Positions 1-11,197 of a stretch of DNA of 64,000 nucleotides are shown piece by piece. Origin of the DNA: Typhlomys cinereus (taxonomy: Eukaryota; Chordata; Mammalia; Rodentia; Platacanthomyidae). Position numbers and translations under genes: made by a program. The stretch is taken from the NCBI GenBank assembly GCA_023101885.1, contig JALPQD010000408.1, positions 1,603,019-1,667,018 on the forward strand, given 5' to 3'. Within the stretch, counting starts at the first letter, position 1, and each line of letters starts with the position of its first letter. Below the pieces are notes generated by a model. It was not told the origin of the DNA, ran no database searches, and saw nothing but the letters and a program-made list of their open reading frames with translations.

Positions 1-381
1 TCTTTTTGAATGAAAGGTTTATCTTGGATCACAGTTTCATAAGGTTTTGTCTGTTCATGGTTTCTTGGACCCACGCACGTACACATGTGGCAGGGAAAAG
101 TTGTTTTTGACAGACAAGAAACAGATAAAAGAAGAAAAAGACCTTTCTTTTCTTTCAGTTCTAAGGATAGAACAGGGCCTCGAGGGAGCTAGGCCAATGC
201 TGGGCCACCAAGCCACAACTTCAGCCTTGGTTCTCCTGCATCTGAAGTCTCTTTGCACTTGACCTGTTCGCAGAAAGACTCACTTGTCGTCCTTCTTCCT
301 CCTCTAGGCATGAGCTCATGCATGCCCCCAGTGCTCCCCAGCCTTCTTCCTGAAAGCTTAACTACTAATTTTTATGTTGTT
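1..381. other. Unique sequence, nothing assignable
   Basis: Mixed-composition DNA with no recognisable repeat or exon. The only structure noted is a 14-bp perfect palindrome, GCATGAGCTCATGC, at 308-321. Two overlapping short ORFs on opposite strands look like chance frames. Confidence 0.5.
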
Positions 382-516
382 ATTTTGAGATAGAATCTAA
401 CTGTGTATCCTTAGCCAACCTTAAACTGGCTGTGTAGCCCAGACTGGCCTTGAGTTTGTGATCTTCTGCTCCAACCTCTGTACTGGGTTTATAAGTATGT
501 GCTGCCGTACCTGGCT
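382..516 (-). mobile_element. B1 SINE, antisense
   Basis: Seen: T-rich start, then a GAGATAGAATCT block, TGTGTAGCCCAGACTGGCC and a CTGGGTTTATAAGTATGTGCTGCC end. This matches the antisense order of the 7SL-derived B1 (oligo-A tail, internal 'GAGACAGGGT', 'CCAGGCTGGCC', then the GC-rich 5' head with the Pol III boxes). It is diverged and so an old copy. Confidence 0.85.
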
Positions 517-919
517 AAACTGTTACTTTTTGAGAGGCTTCTGACATATCAGTCTGCTAAGACCCAATTCAGAGTTTTAGTTAATGTTGGTTAAATGTAC
601 TTTTATTTTCTTTCATATAGCTTATTATAGCATAATTACTTTTTTATAATTTTTAACTTTCACGAATAATGATGTTTGGGATTTACTGATATCTCTGTGT
701 CTAGCAGATAGTAAAAGTCTACCTATAAAGAAAATATATCGTTAATATTACTATAAGAAAAGAAATAGGAAATATTCTATCAGAGAATATTATATTTAAA
801 AGATAATTAAGATCTTCAGATAATTAAGATCCTCGTAGATGACTTTGTAACATCATCTTCTCCTTTCCTTGAGATGATTGAGAATGATTTACTTTTTGTC
901 TTTTGTGAGTCACAAAAGA
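517..919. other. AT-rich unique sequence
   Basis: No exon, repeat family or regulatory site recognised. The stretch is strongly A/T-rich, with short palindromic AT words. Confidence 0.45.
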
Positions 920-975
920 GAGCATCATGTTTCATTATGAGCATCATGTTTCATTATGAGCATCATGTTTCATGC
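920..975 (+). repeat. 19-bp tandem repeat, about 3 copies
   Basis: The unit GAGCATCATGTTTCATTAT starts at 920, 939 and 958. The first two copies are identical, and the third matches for 16 bases before diverging. Near-identity suggests recent slippage or unequal exchange. Confidence 0.9.
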
Positions 976-1218
976 TTATTTTGTATTATTTTGATGCTAA
1001 TAAAAATTCTCTAATTCAAATGAAAAAAATTCTGTTTATTTCAAAATTTGAATTATCAATATTTTTTCTGTTTTTGATTGGTATGGCTATTTTTGCATGT
1101 AATGATTCTTACATATTAAAGTATCTTAGAAGTTCTTTGATATAATTTCAGCTGTAGAAGTAGACATTTAATTTGTAACATGCCACTCCTTGATTGTGTT
1201 TTTTGGATTTTTTTTCAA

Positions 1219-1558
1219 GTGTGTGTGTGTGTGTGTGTGAAAGAGAGTGTGTATGTGCAAGCGCGTGTGCATGCACTTGCAGGTACATGTGTGTATGCAT
1301 GTGGAGGCACAACATTGATATTGGACGTCTTCTTTGATTGCGTTCCACTTTTAAAAAACAAGTCAGGGTCTCTTCAGTTGAACCTTTCTGGTGAGCCAGG
1401 CTAGCTAGCCCGCTTGCCCTTGTTTTTGTCTCACAAATGCTGGGATTATTGGCAGCTGCTGCATATGCCTAGCTTTTATGTGGTTCATGGGGATCAAACT
1501 CTAGTCCTCATGCTGGAGGGGCGAGGGTCTTGTCTACTCAGCAAGGTCCTCAGCAAGT
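1219..1558 (-). mobile_element. Composite tRNA/B1-like rodent SINE (B4/ID_B1 type), antisense
   Basis: Starts with a (GT)n tract at 1219-1239. It continues with a TGTGGAGGCACAACATTGATATTGG region, a central B1-like part (GTCAGGGTCTCTTCAGTTGAACC, then CAAATGCTGGGATTATTGGCAG) and a tRNA-like 3' part (GGGGATCAAACTCTAGTCCTCATGC). This order is that of the antisense composite SINE of mouse-related rodents, with a CA-rich tail, a 7SL-like body and a tRNA-like head. The terminal head has decayed, so the right edge is approximate. Confidence 0.75.
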
Positions 1559-2761
1559 TCCCTTGAGTTTTAATGTTCGTTAACTAGTTTAGTAGCTAAC
1601 ATTGTATAATTACTTGTTTGAAATTTCTGTGATCTGTTTTACTTGTGGTCATTGTAGTTGGCTGTTATTAAACAGTAAAGTAGGGATTATTCAGTGGGAA
1701 AGGAACCATGAAAAAGGGTCATCAGTGATCAGAATTGGCAGTAAACTTTATGTATTATTTGCAGATTCTAAATGGGAGTCAAAAAGAAACGAGGATGAGG
1801 CCTTTGTTTTTTAAGATTGGGGGGAAATAGCAGAAAGGGAGTGTTGCCTGCACCAATCGTCATGCACTGGTTTTCAGTCTCTTTGAAGATTTTCCCACCC
1901 ATCTGAGAAACTGCCTGAATTAAATTTGCTTGCCTGTCATACAAACATTTTGTGTTGATTTGGGGGCTTTACCATGGCTGTTTTTATTAGGAGGTTAGCT
2001 TTGGGCTGTGGTGCATGATAGTGCCTTTGCAAATCTGTGGAGCTGTGGAATAAAAGGTTACTTTTGAGTTTCATGTTCATAAGACAGATGAGAATAGTGG
2101 CTTATTTTTCCAGGTCTCCCAGATTATTTCATAATACTATCTGACTATTCAGTTTAGGGAATTAACTGCTACATGCCCTGTTATCTTTTTGAGTAGTTTA
2201 CAGATGGACTGATGTATCCAACTGCAGAAATTGCAAGATGTAATTATCTCCTGACTCACTTACCTAATGTCTATTTTTGTTGGTCATTAGAGTTTCTTAG
2301 TTTGTGTTCACATACTAACAAATAGCTTATCGATCAGAAGTTCTTTGAAGGTGTAACATAGTTGAAATAATTAGCATTAAAGTTTTTCTGTCATGCATTT
2401 TGATATATTTTCGTCAAATAGTAATAAGTAGATAGTGGTAGGGTACTTTCCTTAAGCTCTTTTTGAGTTAGTTTTAACAGATACCTTGAATTAGACTCTT
2501 CTTGAGACCCAGTTCTCTTTGAAGTTGGTAGTGTTTCTCAGTTCTCATTTCATAGAGAAGAAATAGACTCAGTTTAATTATCCAGTCACTAGTTAAATAT
2601 CACATTTCTGCTATGTGATTTTACTGTTTTTAGCATGTCAGAAATTAAAAAAATGGGCTAGTAATAGTATTGAATAGGAATAGTTGAAAGTTATGGTACT
2701 CACGCTCTAAGTTGGTCTCTGCATGTAATATGTTCTTGACTTAGTTCTTTGGCTGTTGGTG
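1559..2761. other. Unique AT-rich sequence
   Basis: No recognisable repeat or exon. A short ORF at 1602-1814 has no strong splice sites around it and no recognisable protein similarity. Confidence 0.4.
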
Positions 2762-2915
2762 CCATTATTCTTCCTGTTATACAGATGCGGAAACTGAGGA
2801 TAAAAGAGTAAGCATTTTATTCAAGGCCACATAGCTGCTATGTGGAAGTTGGGATTTCAGTACAGCAATCTGGTTTCAGACTTGTACTTACAGTGACATT
2901 GCTCTGTGCCTCTTG
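2762..2915 (-). mobile_element. MIR element, antisense
   Basis: Seen: TTATACAGATGCGGAAACTGAGGA, then AAGGCCACATAGCTGCTATGTGGAAGTTGGGATTTCAG and AATCTGGTTTCAGAC. This is the reverse complement order of the mammal-wide MIR core (CTCAGTTTCCTCATCTGTAAAATGGG preceded by the tRNA-like part). Confidence 0.85.
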
Positions 2916-3674
2916 TGTTAGCTACTTTGCTGTGAGAAACAAGCTACTTGGCAAAAGCTCACGTTTCCAGGGCACGATGCATGGTGTGGGGAAGCGTAGC
3001 TTGAGGAGTCAGGAGCAGAGAAAATGCTGAGACTCACTCTCTTTCTCCTTGTCATTTACCAGGACCCAGCTCATAGAATGGTGCCGTCCACATTTAGGGT
3101 GGGCCTCCCACGCCAGTCAATACATCCTAGAAACTCACATACCAATAATTTGTTCCATGGTCATTCTAAACAATTCTGACAATCAGGATTGCCCATCCCA
3201 CTTCTAGCATATGATTTAGAACTTGGATGTTTTTCCTCAAGTCAGTTAAGTATATTGAGATATTGGGAACTATAGTGATTCTGTTTCCTGGCATTAAGTT
3301 TTTAGTTTATAAAGAAACGGGATAGAGAGCTATTTGCGGGAGGGGAGGGCTATCTACGTGCAGTCTACTTCTCTGTCTTCAGGCTAAGCTGTCCAAGGCT
3401 CATGACGGCCAGAGTCTGCTGCTGCTTCTCCTTTCCTTACAGAAAGCAGAAGGGCCATCAGACAGTAGAAGAGCACGCACAAGAATGACAGCTCACTTGG
3501 TCCAGAGAGAATTACCCCAGTCCTTGGAGAAATGTATTAATCCCACTTAATGACCTATTAACCTCTTAAAGACCCTCTTCCAGGACTACCACAGTGATAA
3601 TGAAATTCCAGCATGAGTTTCCAAGGGAACAAAGCATATTCAAACCTGAGATGCAGATATTTAAGTCGTCCTAC
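2916..3674. other. Unique sequence
   Basis: Nothing assignable. It contains some CpG-bearing stretches (3330-3500) but no exon with convincing splice sites. Confidence 0.4.
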
Positions 3675-3698
3675 TTTTTTTTTTTTTTTTTTTTTTTT
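3675..3698 (-). repeat. Poly(T), 24 bases
   Basis: Uninterrupted T24 directly before an L2-like 3' end on the + strand. It could be the tail of a decayed minus-strand retroposon, but no body is recognisable beside it. Confidence 0.9.
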
Positions 3699-3730
3699 AG
3701 AATAGCTTTTGGAGTTTCTTTATTCCAAAA

Positions 3731-3845
3731 TATTGGCTCCTTGAGAGCGGTGACCTTCCCTGTGTAGTTTACTGTTGTATCCCAGCGTGTGCAGTAGTGC
3801 CTGACACACAAATTCTGAAGTATTTGTCAAATAGGTGAATTTAGA
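3731..3845 (+). mobile_element. L2 LINE 3' end
   Basis: Seen: GGCTCCTTGAGAGCGGTGACC, TTTACTGTTGTATCCCAGC, GTAGTGCCTGACACA and a terminal TATTTGTCAAATAGGTGAAT. This matches the L2 3' terminus in order (gagctccttgagggcaggga, ctgtatccccagc, agtgcctggcaca, aataaatgtttgttgaatgaat). Confidence 0.75.
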
Positions 3846-4979
3846 TACGTCATAGAGGAAAAAGAGAGAGAGGGAGACATATTCTGGGTAGGTTTAGACT
3901 CACTGCCAAATACTTTGTCATTCTTGCCATATAGTTTTGATAGCCTATACATTAAATTCCGTCTCTCCATTCCTCTTCACCTGCCAAATGGGTGTATTTA
4001 TTGGACACATACCCGGTGTAAGTCATTATATATCTAAGTCATGATTTGAAAGACTGTGTGCTGACTATCTAGCAGTTATACCAGCAGTGGTTCCTGTCTG
4101 CATGGTATGTGTAACATACATGTGGAAGCTGCATGAAAGTGTAAGGGCTACGTAACAGTCTAATGGGCTGGGGATATGAGGTCATACGTTTGTTTTCTCC
4201 AATTTACTGTTTTGAAAACTGTAATAAATATTTCAAGTATTATGTTTTTAATACATTTTAAAGAAATAGAGAACCTAGTTAAATTTCTTTTCATAAAGTA
4301 ATTTTATGTTTAATATTATATTCGTTTTCTTGGTTGTGTCCTTTAGATAATTTTATTGTAGTATTTTTGACAGTTGCACATTACTGTCTTTGTTGAAGTA
4401 ATAGTCCTGTTTTAAAAAAAAGATAATTTTTCAGTGGAGTCTGCCTTGATGAATATAGTTTTTTAAATGTGTTGCTTTTCGAGTGAACTTTCTTCCCTGG
4501 ATTTTGTTGTTTGCTTCTGCAAGTTGTCTTGACTCGGGCACAAAGGTGATAGATGAGCTGACAAAATCCTTGGTTTTGCACAGAGTAGTGTCCCTGACGC
4601 AGTGCTGGGTGCTCATGAGCCTAGTGATTGTCTGAGCCTCTCCTTTTTCCTTTTAGACTTTTCCCAGTTTGGGCCCCATCATTTCATTTAGACTCCAGCA
4701 TGGACTACATCTCTTCTGTGGTTGATGGTCTAGGGTAGCATTGGAACACAGGGCTGATTCTCAAGCTGTTTTGTATCCTGTGTGCTACTTTCCTCCATGG
4801 AAATTCACTGCACATTCATTAGTCGGTCTCTGAAATGATGGACAGTAGGATGCACATGTTTATTTGTGCAACTTGTTACATTTTGCAGTTGTGATTTTTT
4901 TTTTACCAGTTTTAAAGTTCCAGACAGAATTTAAAATTAGATGCATCTCACTAGTATTTTACCCTTCATCCTTATGTCT

Positions 4980-4980
<1 letters not shown>
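3846..4980. other. Unique AT-rich sequence
   Basis: No exon or repeat recognised. Short ORFs on both strands around 4380-4620 overlap each other and have no support. Confidence 0.4.
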
Positions 4981-5027
<47 letters not shown>

Positions 5028-5028
5028 A
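4981..5028 (+). repeat. (ATC)16 trinucleotide microsatellite
   Basis: Sixteen uninterrupted ATC units. A perfect array of this length is likely to be length-polymorphic. In one frame it gives a poly-isoleucine run, which explains a spurious ORF over it. Confidence 0.97.
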
Positions 5029-5605
5029 GAAAAACATAGTACCATGTTCTACCACTTTTAGGAACAAATGTATTTAATGCTTATTGAAGACATGGATTAC
5101 TTGAATTGACAACCAGTGCAACTCCTTATTGTAAATTTATATAAGATTAATGATAAATTCATAGGAGAACTAATGTTAAGATTGTAAAACAAAATAACTT
5201 GATAACATTTGCTATTCCAGAAGGTTAACATTTCCAGATTCATTGTTAAATTTTACACTTTGAATTTGGATAATTCACATAAGCCAAATCCCATTTCAGA
5301 ATAGGAAGAAACTGTAGAGGCAGGTGCTCAATTTTATCACATGAGCATTCAGTCAGACTGGTAACCTTCTGTTGATCTGAGTGAATTTTTTTTTTTTACC
5401 ATTAACTTACTTAGATATTTAAGCTCAACATAATGAGGTTACATTAAAATATTTTTAAAAGCAGAAGCTTCATTTTAATTAATTCAATCAAAATAGTGTA
5501 TTTTATGAGCTTTGATTTTGGGTTGTTACAGCTTATATTCATATCACATTTGTTACTGAAAAAAATACTAATTTATATGAATGCTTTAACATTCAATTGA
5601 AAGAT
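5029..5605. other. Unique AT-rich sequence
   Basis: Nothing assignable. Contains a T9 run near 5389. Confidence 0.4.
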
Positions 5606-5863
5606 AAGATTTATCTTTTTGCAATCCAGGATGATTCCTGAAGTCACCTTGATCCTCCACAGAGACACACAGTGCCCTCTGATACACATATACACTCTCT
5701 CTCTCTGTATACATACATATATAGATATGTGTATATGTAAAATATTAAAAAAGGGCAAATTTTATGTGATGAATATTTTACAATTAAAATCTTTGCAGAA
5801 ACGATTGTTCTTTACTAAATAAAGAATTGAATAACAACAACAAAAAAAAGATTTATCTTTTTG
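5606..5863 (+). mobile_element. 5'-truncated SINE plus 3' flank, with 16-bp target duplication
   Basis: Seen: identical 16-bp direct repeats AAGATTTATCTTTTTG at 5606-5621 and 5848-5863. Between them lies the 3' half of the unusual SINE (5622 to about 5753, starting CAATCCAGGATGATTCCTG and sharing GTGCCCTCTGATACACA with the full copy at 45978). After that come about 65 bp of unrelated sequence, an AATAAA at 5818-5823 and an A-rich tail to 5847. Target duplication, poly(A) signal and tail are the hallmarks of L1-mediated retroposition. The extra non-SINE segment suggests that the mobilised RNA read through the SINE to a downstream poly(A) signal. Confidence 0.8.
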
Positions 5864-6604
5864 TTCCTTTATACCAGAAGGTAAAATTTATTTTTGTTAA
5901 AGATAATTGAATTAGACATTATAGTACATCAAAGTTACAGAAATTATTTTCGTTCATTGCTTTTCCCCTTAACACTGGAACCCTTGGAAGTTTTTAATTG
6001 TATAATGAATCTGAGATGAAATTGTAGCTTGATATAATTGAATAATTACATAATATATCTTCCTTGCGTATTTCATAGTTTTAACTTTTCACTAATGCAA
6101 AATGACCAACAAATATCAAAAGCTAGTAACTTTTACCTTGTGTGCTGCTGATTTTATTTCCAGGTGTTATTTATTGATTATGCTTTGGATAGTTTAAAAT
6201 TCCAATTTTCTTCAGTCCTGGTTGGTAGTCACAGAAGGGAGTATGTTTTAACTGAGTTAACTTTTTAAAATGGACAGGGTAAGGCCTATTTTGGATTTTG
6301 TTTTTATTTGTAGTTTTATTTTTCTAGTTGTACTCAGATTCTAAACCCATAAGGCTTTTTGAATAGCATGTTAGAAATTGATTCAATATGTAAAAAGCAA
6401 ATGTTTTTAAAAAGTAGATTCTGGTCTAACAAAACCAAGTTGTGCTATATTTGAGATTTTGCAAATGGGTTTTAAATTCCATGAGTTCCAGTGGTCTGAG
6501 GTTCAACACAGGACTAAGAAATAAGCAAGAAAAATAGAATAAACCATAAAAGAAGGTAGAAACAGATGTGGTGCCAGTAATTGGTGAGCAGTTGGTTCAG
6601 TCCA
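5864..6604. other. Unique AT-rich sequence
   Basis: No recognisable repeat, exon or RNA gene. Confidence 0.4.
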
Positions 6605-6619
6605 CCATTAGGGGGCACT
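6605..6619 (+). promoter_or_regulatory. CTCF-like motif, forward
   Basis: CCATTAGGGGGCACT matches the vertebrate CTCF core (CCASYAGRKGGCRSY) at 14 of 15 positions; only position 4 (T) differs. A match to a degenerate motif alone does not prove binding. Confidence 0.45.
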
Positions 6620-6756
6620 CTTTCCTCATTGCCTACACCTGTGTAACCTACCTGTGTAAAAGTAAAAATGGCCTAAGCTGGTTTAAGTAATTATTGTCAG
6701 CCTAGAAGCTTTTGACATTACTGTTTCTCTTGATACCATGAAGATATGTTTTCAGA

Positions 6757-6800
6757 AATATTTATTGAGCACTTAATATAAACAGTATTTAGTAGAACTG
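6757..6800 (-). mobile_element. Possible L2/MIR 3' end fragment, antisense
   Basis: TATTTATTGAGCACTTAATA resembles the reverse complement of the shared L2/MIR terminus (tttattgagcacctactatg). The match fades after about 25 bases. Confidence 0.35.
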
Positions 6801-6989
6801 TTACCACATACCCACCAACTTCAAGTGTGTGTAGCTCTGAAGAAGCGTTGAGGTCTTGATGTGTCTTCTGAGTATGCTCAGTATATGATGTCCATGGCAG
6901 CTTTCTTACTCAAATCAGTTGGACAAAGCACAAGCATAATGCTGTAAAGTTAATGAATATATTATCCTCAGCACTAGATGTGGTGTGTC

Positions 6990-7160
6990 ATTTCTTTTAC
7001 CTCTTAAATTATATGGCCTTTATAAATGAGTTTAGGTTTCTCAGCTCAGTTTCCTTACCTGTTCAGGGGATTGTAGTAGGTCCCTTGGTTCCAAAGTGGA
7101 GATTAAAGGAGGGAAGATATGCATATAATGCACCTGGCTTAATTCTTTGTGACCCTGTGT
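6990..7160 (+). mobile_element. MIR element
   Basis: Seen: CTCAGCTCAGTTTCCTTACCTGTTCAGGGGATTG, then GTGGAGATTAAAGGAGGGAAGATATGCATATAATGCACCTGGCTTAA. These match the MIR core (ctcagtttcctcatctgtaaaatgggg) and 3' part (ggattaaatgagataatgcatgtaaagcacttagca) in the correct order. Confidence 0.7.
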
Positions 7161-8167
7161 ATGGTGGTTACACTTACTGTGCCAAGTGAGACCAGTTCCT
7201 CCTTAAGTATTGCAAATTAGCATGGAAAACTGGTCTACATATTCAAAACTTTCCACATACTGTAATGTAACCTTTTAAGCAAGTGTTTGTGCTTCTCCAT
7301 GATGTTCTTGGTGTAGTCTTTCTCATCAGAGGTTTCATAAGAGAACTAATCTTAAGAGTGGCTTCTTCTCACTTCTCTTAAGAATGATATGTATCTAGTA
7401 TTTTTATTCTAGCGTTTTTAAAGAAAAGTGAACTTCCATACAATGGAGATACTAGGGATTTTTTTCCTGAATCCAATTCTGCTAGTGCTAGGTTTATTTT
7501 ATAATCTGAGTACTCCAGAAATGTTTCGAAAACCTTAAAATTTACAAAAACGAAAGTTGTTACAAAGTATCTTTTTCTTAATAGGAATGAGGGTATGTAT
7601 GTAGGCTTAATCATTCAATTCAAGTGATTTCCAAACTTTTTAATTTAAAAGATGCTTTAGATGGGCACAATGCCCTGAATACCATCTGTTCAATCCTTAG
7701 TCCCATATGGGATTATAAACTATGTCTTCTTAGAATGAATGGAATTAATCAGTTTGTTTTTAAAAGGTAATAATGAATCATCAAGTTTTTATGGTTCAGA
7801 AATTTATTGAATTAGATTTTGAAGTTCAATGTAGACTTTCAAAAAGAGTGTTTTTGTAATACCAGCGCTTTAAAGTAGTGGGGGACATTCTAGAACCCAG
7901 GGATTTTATTTTATCCTAAATGTCTTGGAACACATTTCTGTCTGTATTTGTTATTCTATGTCCTAAGGGTGTACCAAAGAGGCATTTACAGATGTTTAGG
8001 AAGGTGTTTTGAGCAGTGCAGCCTACTGCACGCTCCTGATTGGCCGAGTGTTTGAAATCCATGCTGTAGGTTAACTTCCTAGCTTCTCGAGCCTTCTGCT
8101 CTGTTTCCTGTGTTTCCTTCTGGGGTGGAATACAGCAGACATATAAGAAGCTTTTGTTTTTATGTGG
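7161..8167. other. Unique sequence
   Basis: No exon or repeat assigned. Two overlapping minus-strand ORFs near 7916-8311 extend into the B1 and hexanucleotide array and are artefacts of it. Confidence 0.4.
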
Positions 8168-8305
8168 TGTTTTTGAGCAAGGTTCTTGCTGCATGGCCCT
8201 GGTCCTGGTCCTGGTCCTGGTCCTAGTCCTGCTTGGTAGTTGAAACGGTGTTCTGTAGTGATACTCTTGCCTTGACTTACAGGCATGTGTCATCATGCAT
8301 GGTTT
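8168..8305 (-). mobile_element. Diverged B1 SINE, antisense, with internal repeat expansion
   Basis: TTTTTGAGCAAGGTTCTTGCTGCATGGCCCTGG aligns with the antisense B1 start (tttttgagacagggtttctctgtgtagccctgg). After a hexanucleotide array it ends with CTTGACTTACAGGCATGTGTCATCATGCATGG, like the B1 head. The usual 'ggctgtcctggaactc' region has been replaced by the expansion. Confidence 0.65.
8198..8230 (+). repeat. (CCTGGT)n hexanucleotide array
   Basis: Four perfect CCTGGT units, one CCTAGT and a partial unit, sitting where B1 normally has CCTGGCTGTCCTGG. The array probably grew from that internal near-duplication. Confidence 0.9.
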
Positions 8306-8756
8306 AAGCATGTCAAATTCTGTAGAGAAACTTGTGGGCTTTTTTGGGGGGGGGTCTTTGAAGGCCTAAAAAGATTAAAGGGCAAAAAAATTATTGGAAA
8401 TGCTTGTGAAGATAATGTTTCTAAATTCTGGAGGAATTTGGCTCTTATAGGATACCATATAACTACAAAAGTCATTCCTTAAAGTACTAGTTGAATTTTG
8501 AAGGGAAAACAGATTCCCCTATATACACCACAGTCTATACTAATTCTGAATAATGTGGGGATCAATGATTCAAAATGTGTGAAGGAAGCTACATTAGTTT
8601 CATTTGTCAGTGGAGGTATAGAACTGACATGGTAAGTCACCTAAGGAATGAGTTTACATAACATTGGTACTTTTAAGGATTCAAACCAAGATCTTTTATG
8701 GCTTTTATGAAGTTTCAATGTGAGTGTTCTCTATCTCTTTTTCTCCCCCCTTCCCC

Positions 8757-8846
8757 CTTTTGAGACCATGTAGCTGAGACAGGCCTTGAATTCATGATCC
8801 TGCTTTATCCTTCCCAAGTTCTGGAATTACAGGTGTGCAGCTCATG
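8757..8846 (-). mobile_element. B1 SINE fragment, antisense
   Basis: TTTTGAGACCATGTAGCTGAGACAGGCCTTGAATTCATGATCCTGC ... CCCAAGTTCTGGAATTACAGGTGTG follows antisense B1, with the left part shortened. Confidence 0.75.
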
Positions 8847-8913
8847 TATCTCCTCAATTATATTTCTTTAATTTGATGGCAGTAATACTTTTTCCTATAT
8901 ACCTTTTCACCAT

Positions 8914-8936
8914 TCTCTCTCTCTCTCTCTCTCTCT
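8914..8936 (+). repeat. (CT)n microsatellite
   Basis: About eleven uninterrupted TC units. Confidence 0.95.
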
Positions 8937-9324
8937 GGCACTGTTTCTCTTTCCAGATACCAGTTGTGACTATCTAAAGTTTATTCTTAAAGTGTTTGAA
9001 AAGTAGAGACAACTCTGACAGCTGTGAATAATCAGTAAGGCATCAGAATCGTTTTTCTTTCAGAATTTTTAGCCTGAACATTCTTAACTTTGGAAGTTTA
9101 CCATCTGATTATTGGGTTGTACAAATCACCTGGTAAGCAGTAGAAAAGCACAGGCTTTCTGAATCTGATAGACCTCAGGATTGGCTGTGATGTTCACAAT
9201 GGTATGTTGCTGTTATTTCCATTAGGGTTAGTCTTTAGAGAATTGTTCAACTTCATCTGAAAGAAAAAAGAATCTATAGATTTCTGTTTCTTAGTGAATA
9301 TCACATAGACATGGGAACTAGTTG

Positions 9325-9885
9325 AGGGCCTTTTTTGTTTGTTTGTTTTAGCTTATTGAAATAATTTTTGATTTACCAAAGAAGGTTGCATAAAGTAGCA
9401 CACACACTTGTCCTGAAAACCCTCAGCTTAGTACAACCTTAGTGCACATGTGAAAGTCAGGGAATACTCTGTAAACTGCTTTACATTTTGACATTGTTTA
9501 CACAGTGGTCTTCTTGGGATTGAGTCTAAATTCTCGTATGTATTTGGTAGCTGTGTCCCCAGAGTGTCTGACATTCCAGGTCCGGTCTTCATTTTTTCTT
9601 TACCTTTCTTAGGTGACTATTGATTTATGTTCATTAATGCTTTCTCATGGTCAGATGGAGAGCACACATTTTTGGCAGTCCATGGAAGTGGTGGTGTGTC
9701 TATCCCAGGTGCTGTTATCTTGATCAGTTGGTTAAGTAGGTGTTCACTAGATTTCTGAATTGTCAGATTGCCATTTTTTTCTTTGTATCTTGGAGGAAAT
9801 TACTTGAGACAATGTAAAGATTCTGTTTCTCATCATACTTTTTTCCACCTCTTAAGTTTAACAAAAATCTGTTGATCTTCACTTG
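9325..9885 (-). mobile_element. L1M-type LINE-1 3' end, antisense
   Basis: T-rich start, then TATTGAAATAATTTTTGATTTACCAAAGAAGGTTGC. Later parts are TTTCTCATGGTCAGATGGAG, TTTTTGGCAGTCCATGGAAGTGGTG, CTTGATCAGTTGGTTAAG and TATCTTGGAGGAAATTACTTGAGACAATGTAAAGATTCTGTTTCTCATCA. These follow, in order, the antisense 3' UTR of old mammalian L1M families. Only non-coding L1 is present. Confidence 0.75.
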
Positions 9886-10904
9886 ACCGACTTTTAAAGA
9901 TTTATTTTCCATCATTTTTTTGTGATTAACTGATGACATTTTTTATTGTCACAAATAGATAAAGATAGCAAAGGAATTGACGTGAGTGCAGCCTGACGGA
10001 TGAAGCCTGAGTGTTGCTCGCTGTGGTCTTTTGGAGCCCCCTGTTTTGAGTATGTTCATAGATTGCCCCAGGATAAAGAGTACTGTAGAAGAGAACCTTG
10101 CTCTGTAAGTAACGCACACTTCAAAGAATGCTGTCCACTTAGAGCAAAGTCAGTAATTCACACACGAAAAATAGGCACAGGAGATGCCAGAGAAGTAAAA
10201 GTAGGATAATTACAAACGTACTATTTGAATAATTTGAGACTTAATAACCTTTACTCTTTTGGTCAAAAAATACAACCTTTTTTTAATTTAAAGGAATCAA
10301 AATCAAATTTATCTTTAATTCAAAGATAAATTAGGCATTTTTGTATTTTTGACTCTAAGGTTGCTTTTTAAAAATCTTGTATTATAGTTAGTAGAATTTT
10401 CTAGGATGTATTTTTATAATTACTTTTTGTCTTTTTTCTTTTACAGTACACTGCTTTAAAAATACATTATCTTATGGATTATGTCTTCATCAGTTTTACT
10501 TCATCTTATACCTTAGTGGATATCAAGATACATTTAGACTAGTCATCTATTGTTGTGTTTTACTTTGACATGTACATCTAGTGAAATGACTTGAATCCCA
10601 GTAGTATTTTTGAATGGTGTCTTTTCCCAAAGGGTGAGGAAATATATTTACAGTGGAATTTTGTTAGTTGAGGTTTTGTTGTAGCTGTTGTATTTGCTTT
10701 TGAGGTAAGGGTCTGCGTCGGTACCCTTGGTGGGCTTGCACTTGGCCCCACAGGCCTGGGCCACCATTCCTAGCATGAAAGTAATACTTTCAGTAAGGTT
10801 TTCGTTGCTTTTAGGATTAGAAAGTTCAACAGTATGGTGTCCACTTCAGATGTTGGCCATATTATATAACACCCGTTTTCTTATTGTTTCTTGCTTAGTT
10901 CCTT
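9886..10904. other. Mostly unique sequence
   Basis: A B1-like scrap may sit at 10690-10770 (GAGGTAAGGGTCTGCG ... CAGGCCTGGGCCACC), but it is too short to assert. No exon found. Confidence 0.35.
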
Positions 10905-10985
10905 TGTAAAATATTTACTGAATTACCTATTCAGTGCCAGTGCTTCACTAGGCACTAGACATAAAAAGATTCTGTCTTAATGGAC
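10905..10985 (-). mobile_element. L2 LINE 3' end, antisense
   Basis: ATTTACTGAATTACCTATTCAGTGCCAGTGCTTCACTAGGCACTAGACATAAAAAGATT matches the reverse-complemented L2 terminus (tttattgagcacctactatgtgccaggcactgtgctaggcactggggata). Confidence 0.7.
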
Positions 10986-11197
10986 AATAGAATAGTTTGG
11001 GACAGTTAGTGAAGTCTGTGGAAAGTTAATTTTCTTTACAGAAATTTTTTTCAATCAGCAAGATTGAGTGATAAAAGATACATTAACAGTGTCACATCAT
11101 ATGACCAGCTCATTTATCATGTCTTGTTTTGTGGATACTCTGCACATTTTTAAACCAGCAAGTTTAACTTTAGATCATTTATAGTTCACACTTGTAT

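Noticed and set aside
4864..5061. ORF with a poly-isoleucine run
   Set aside because: Produced by the (ATC)16 microsatellite.
7916..8311. Minus-strand ORFs with RT or PG repeats
   Set aside because: The repeats are translations of the CCTGGT array inside a B1.
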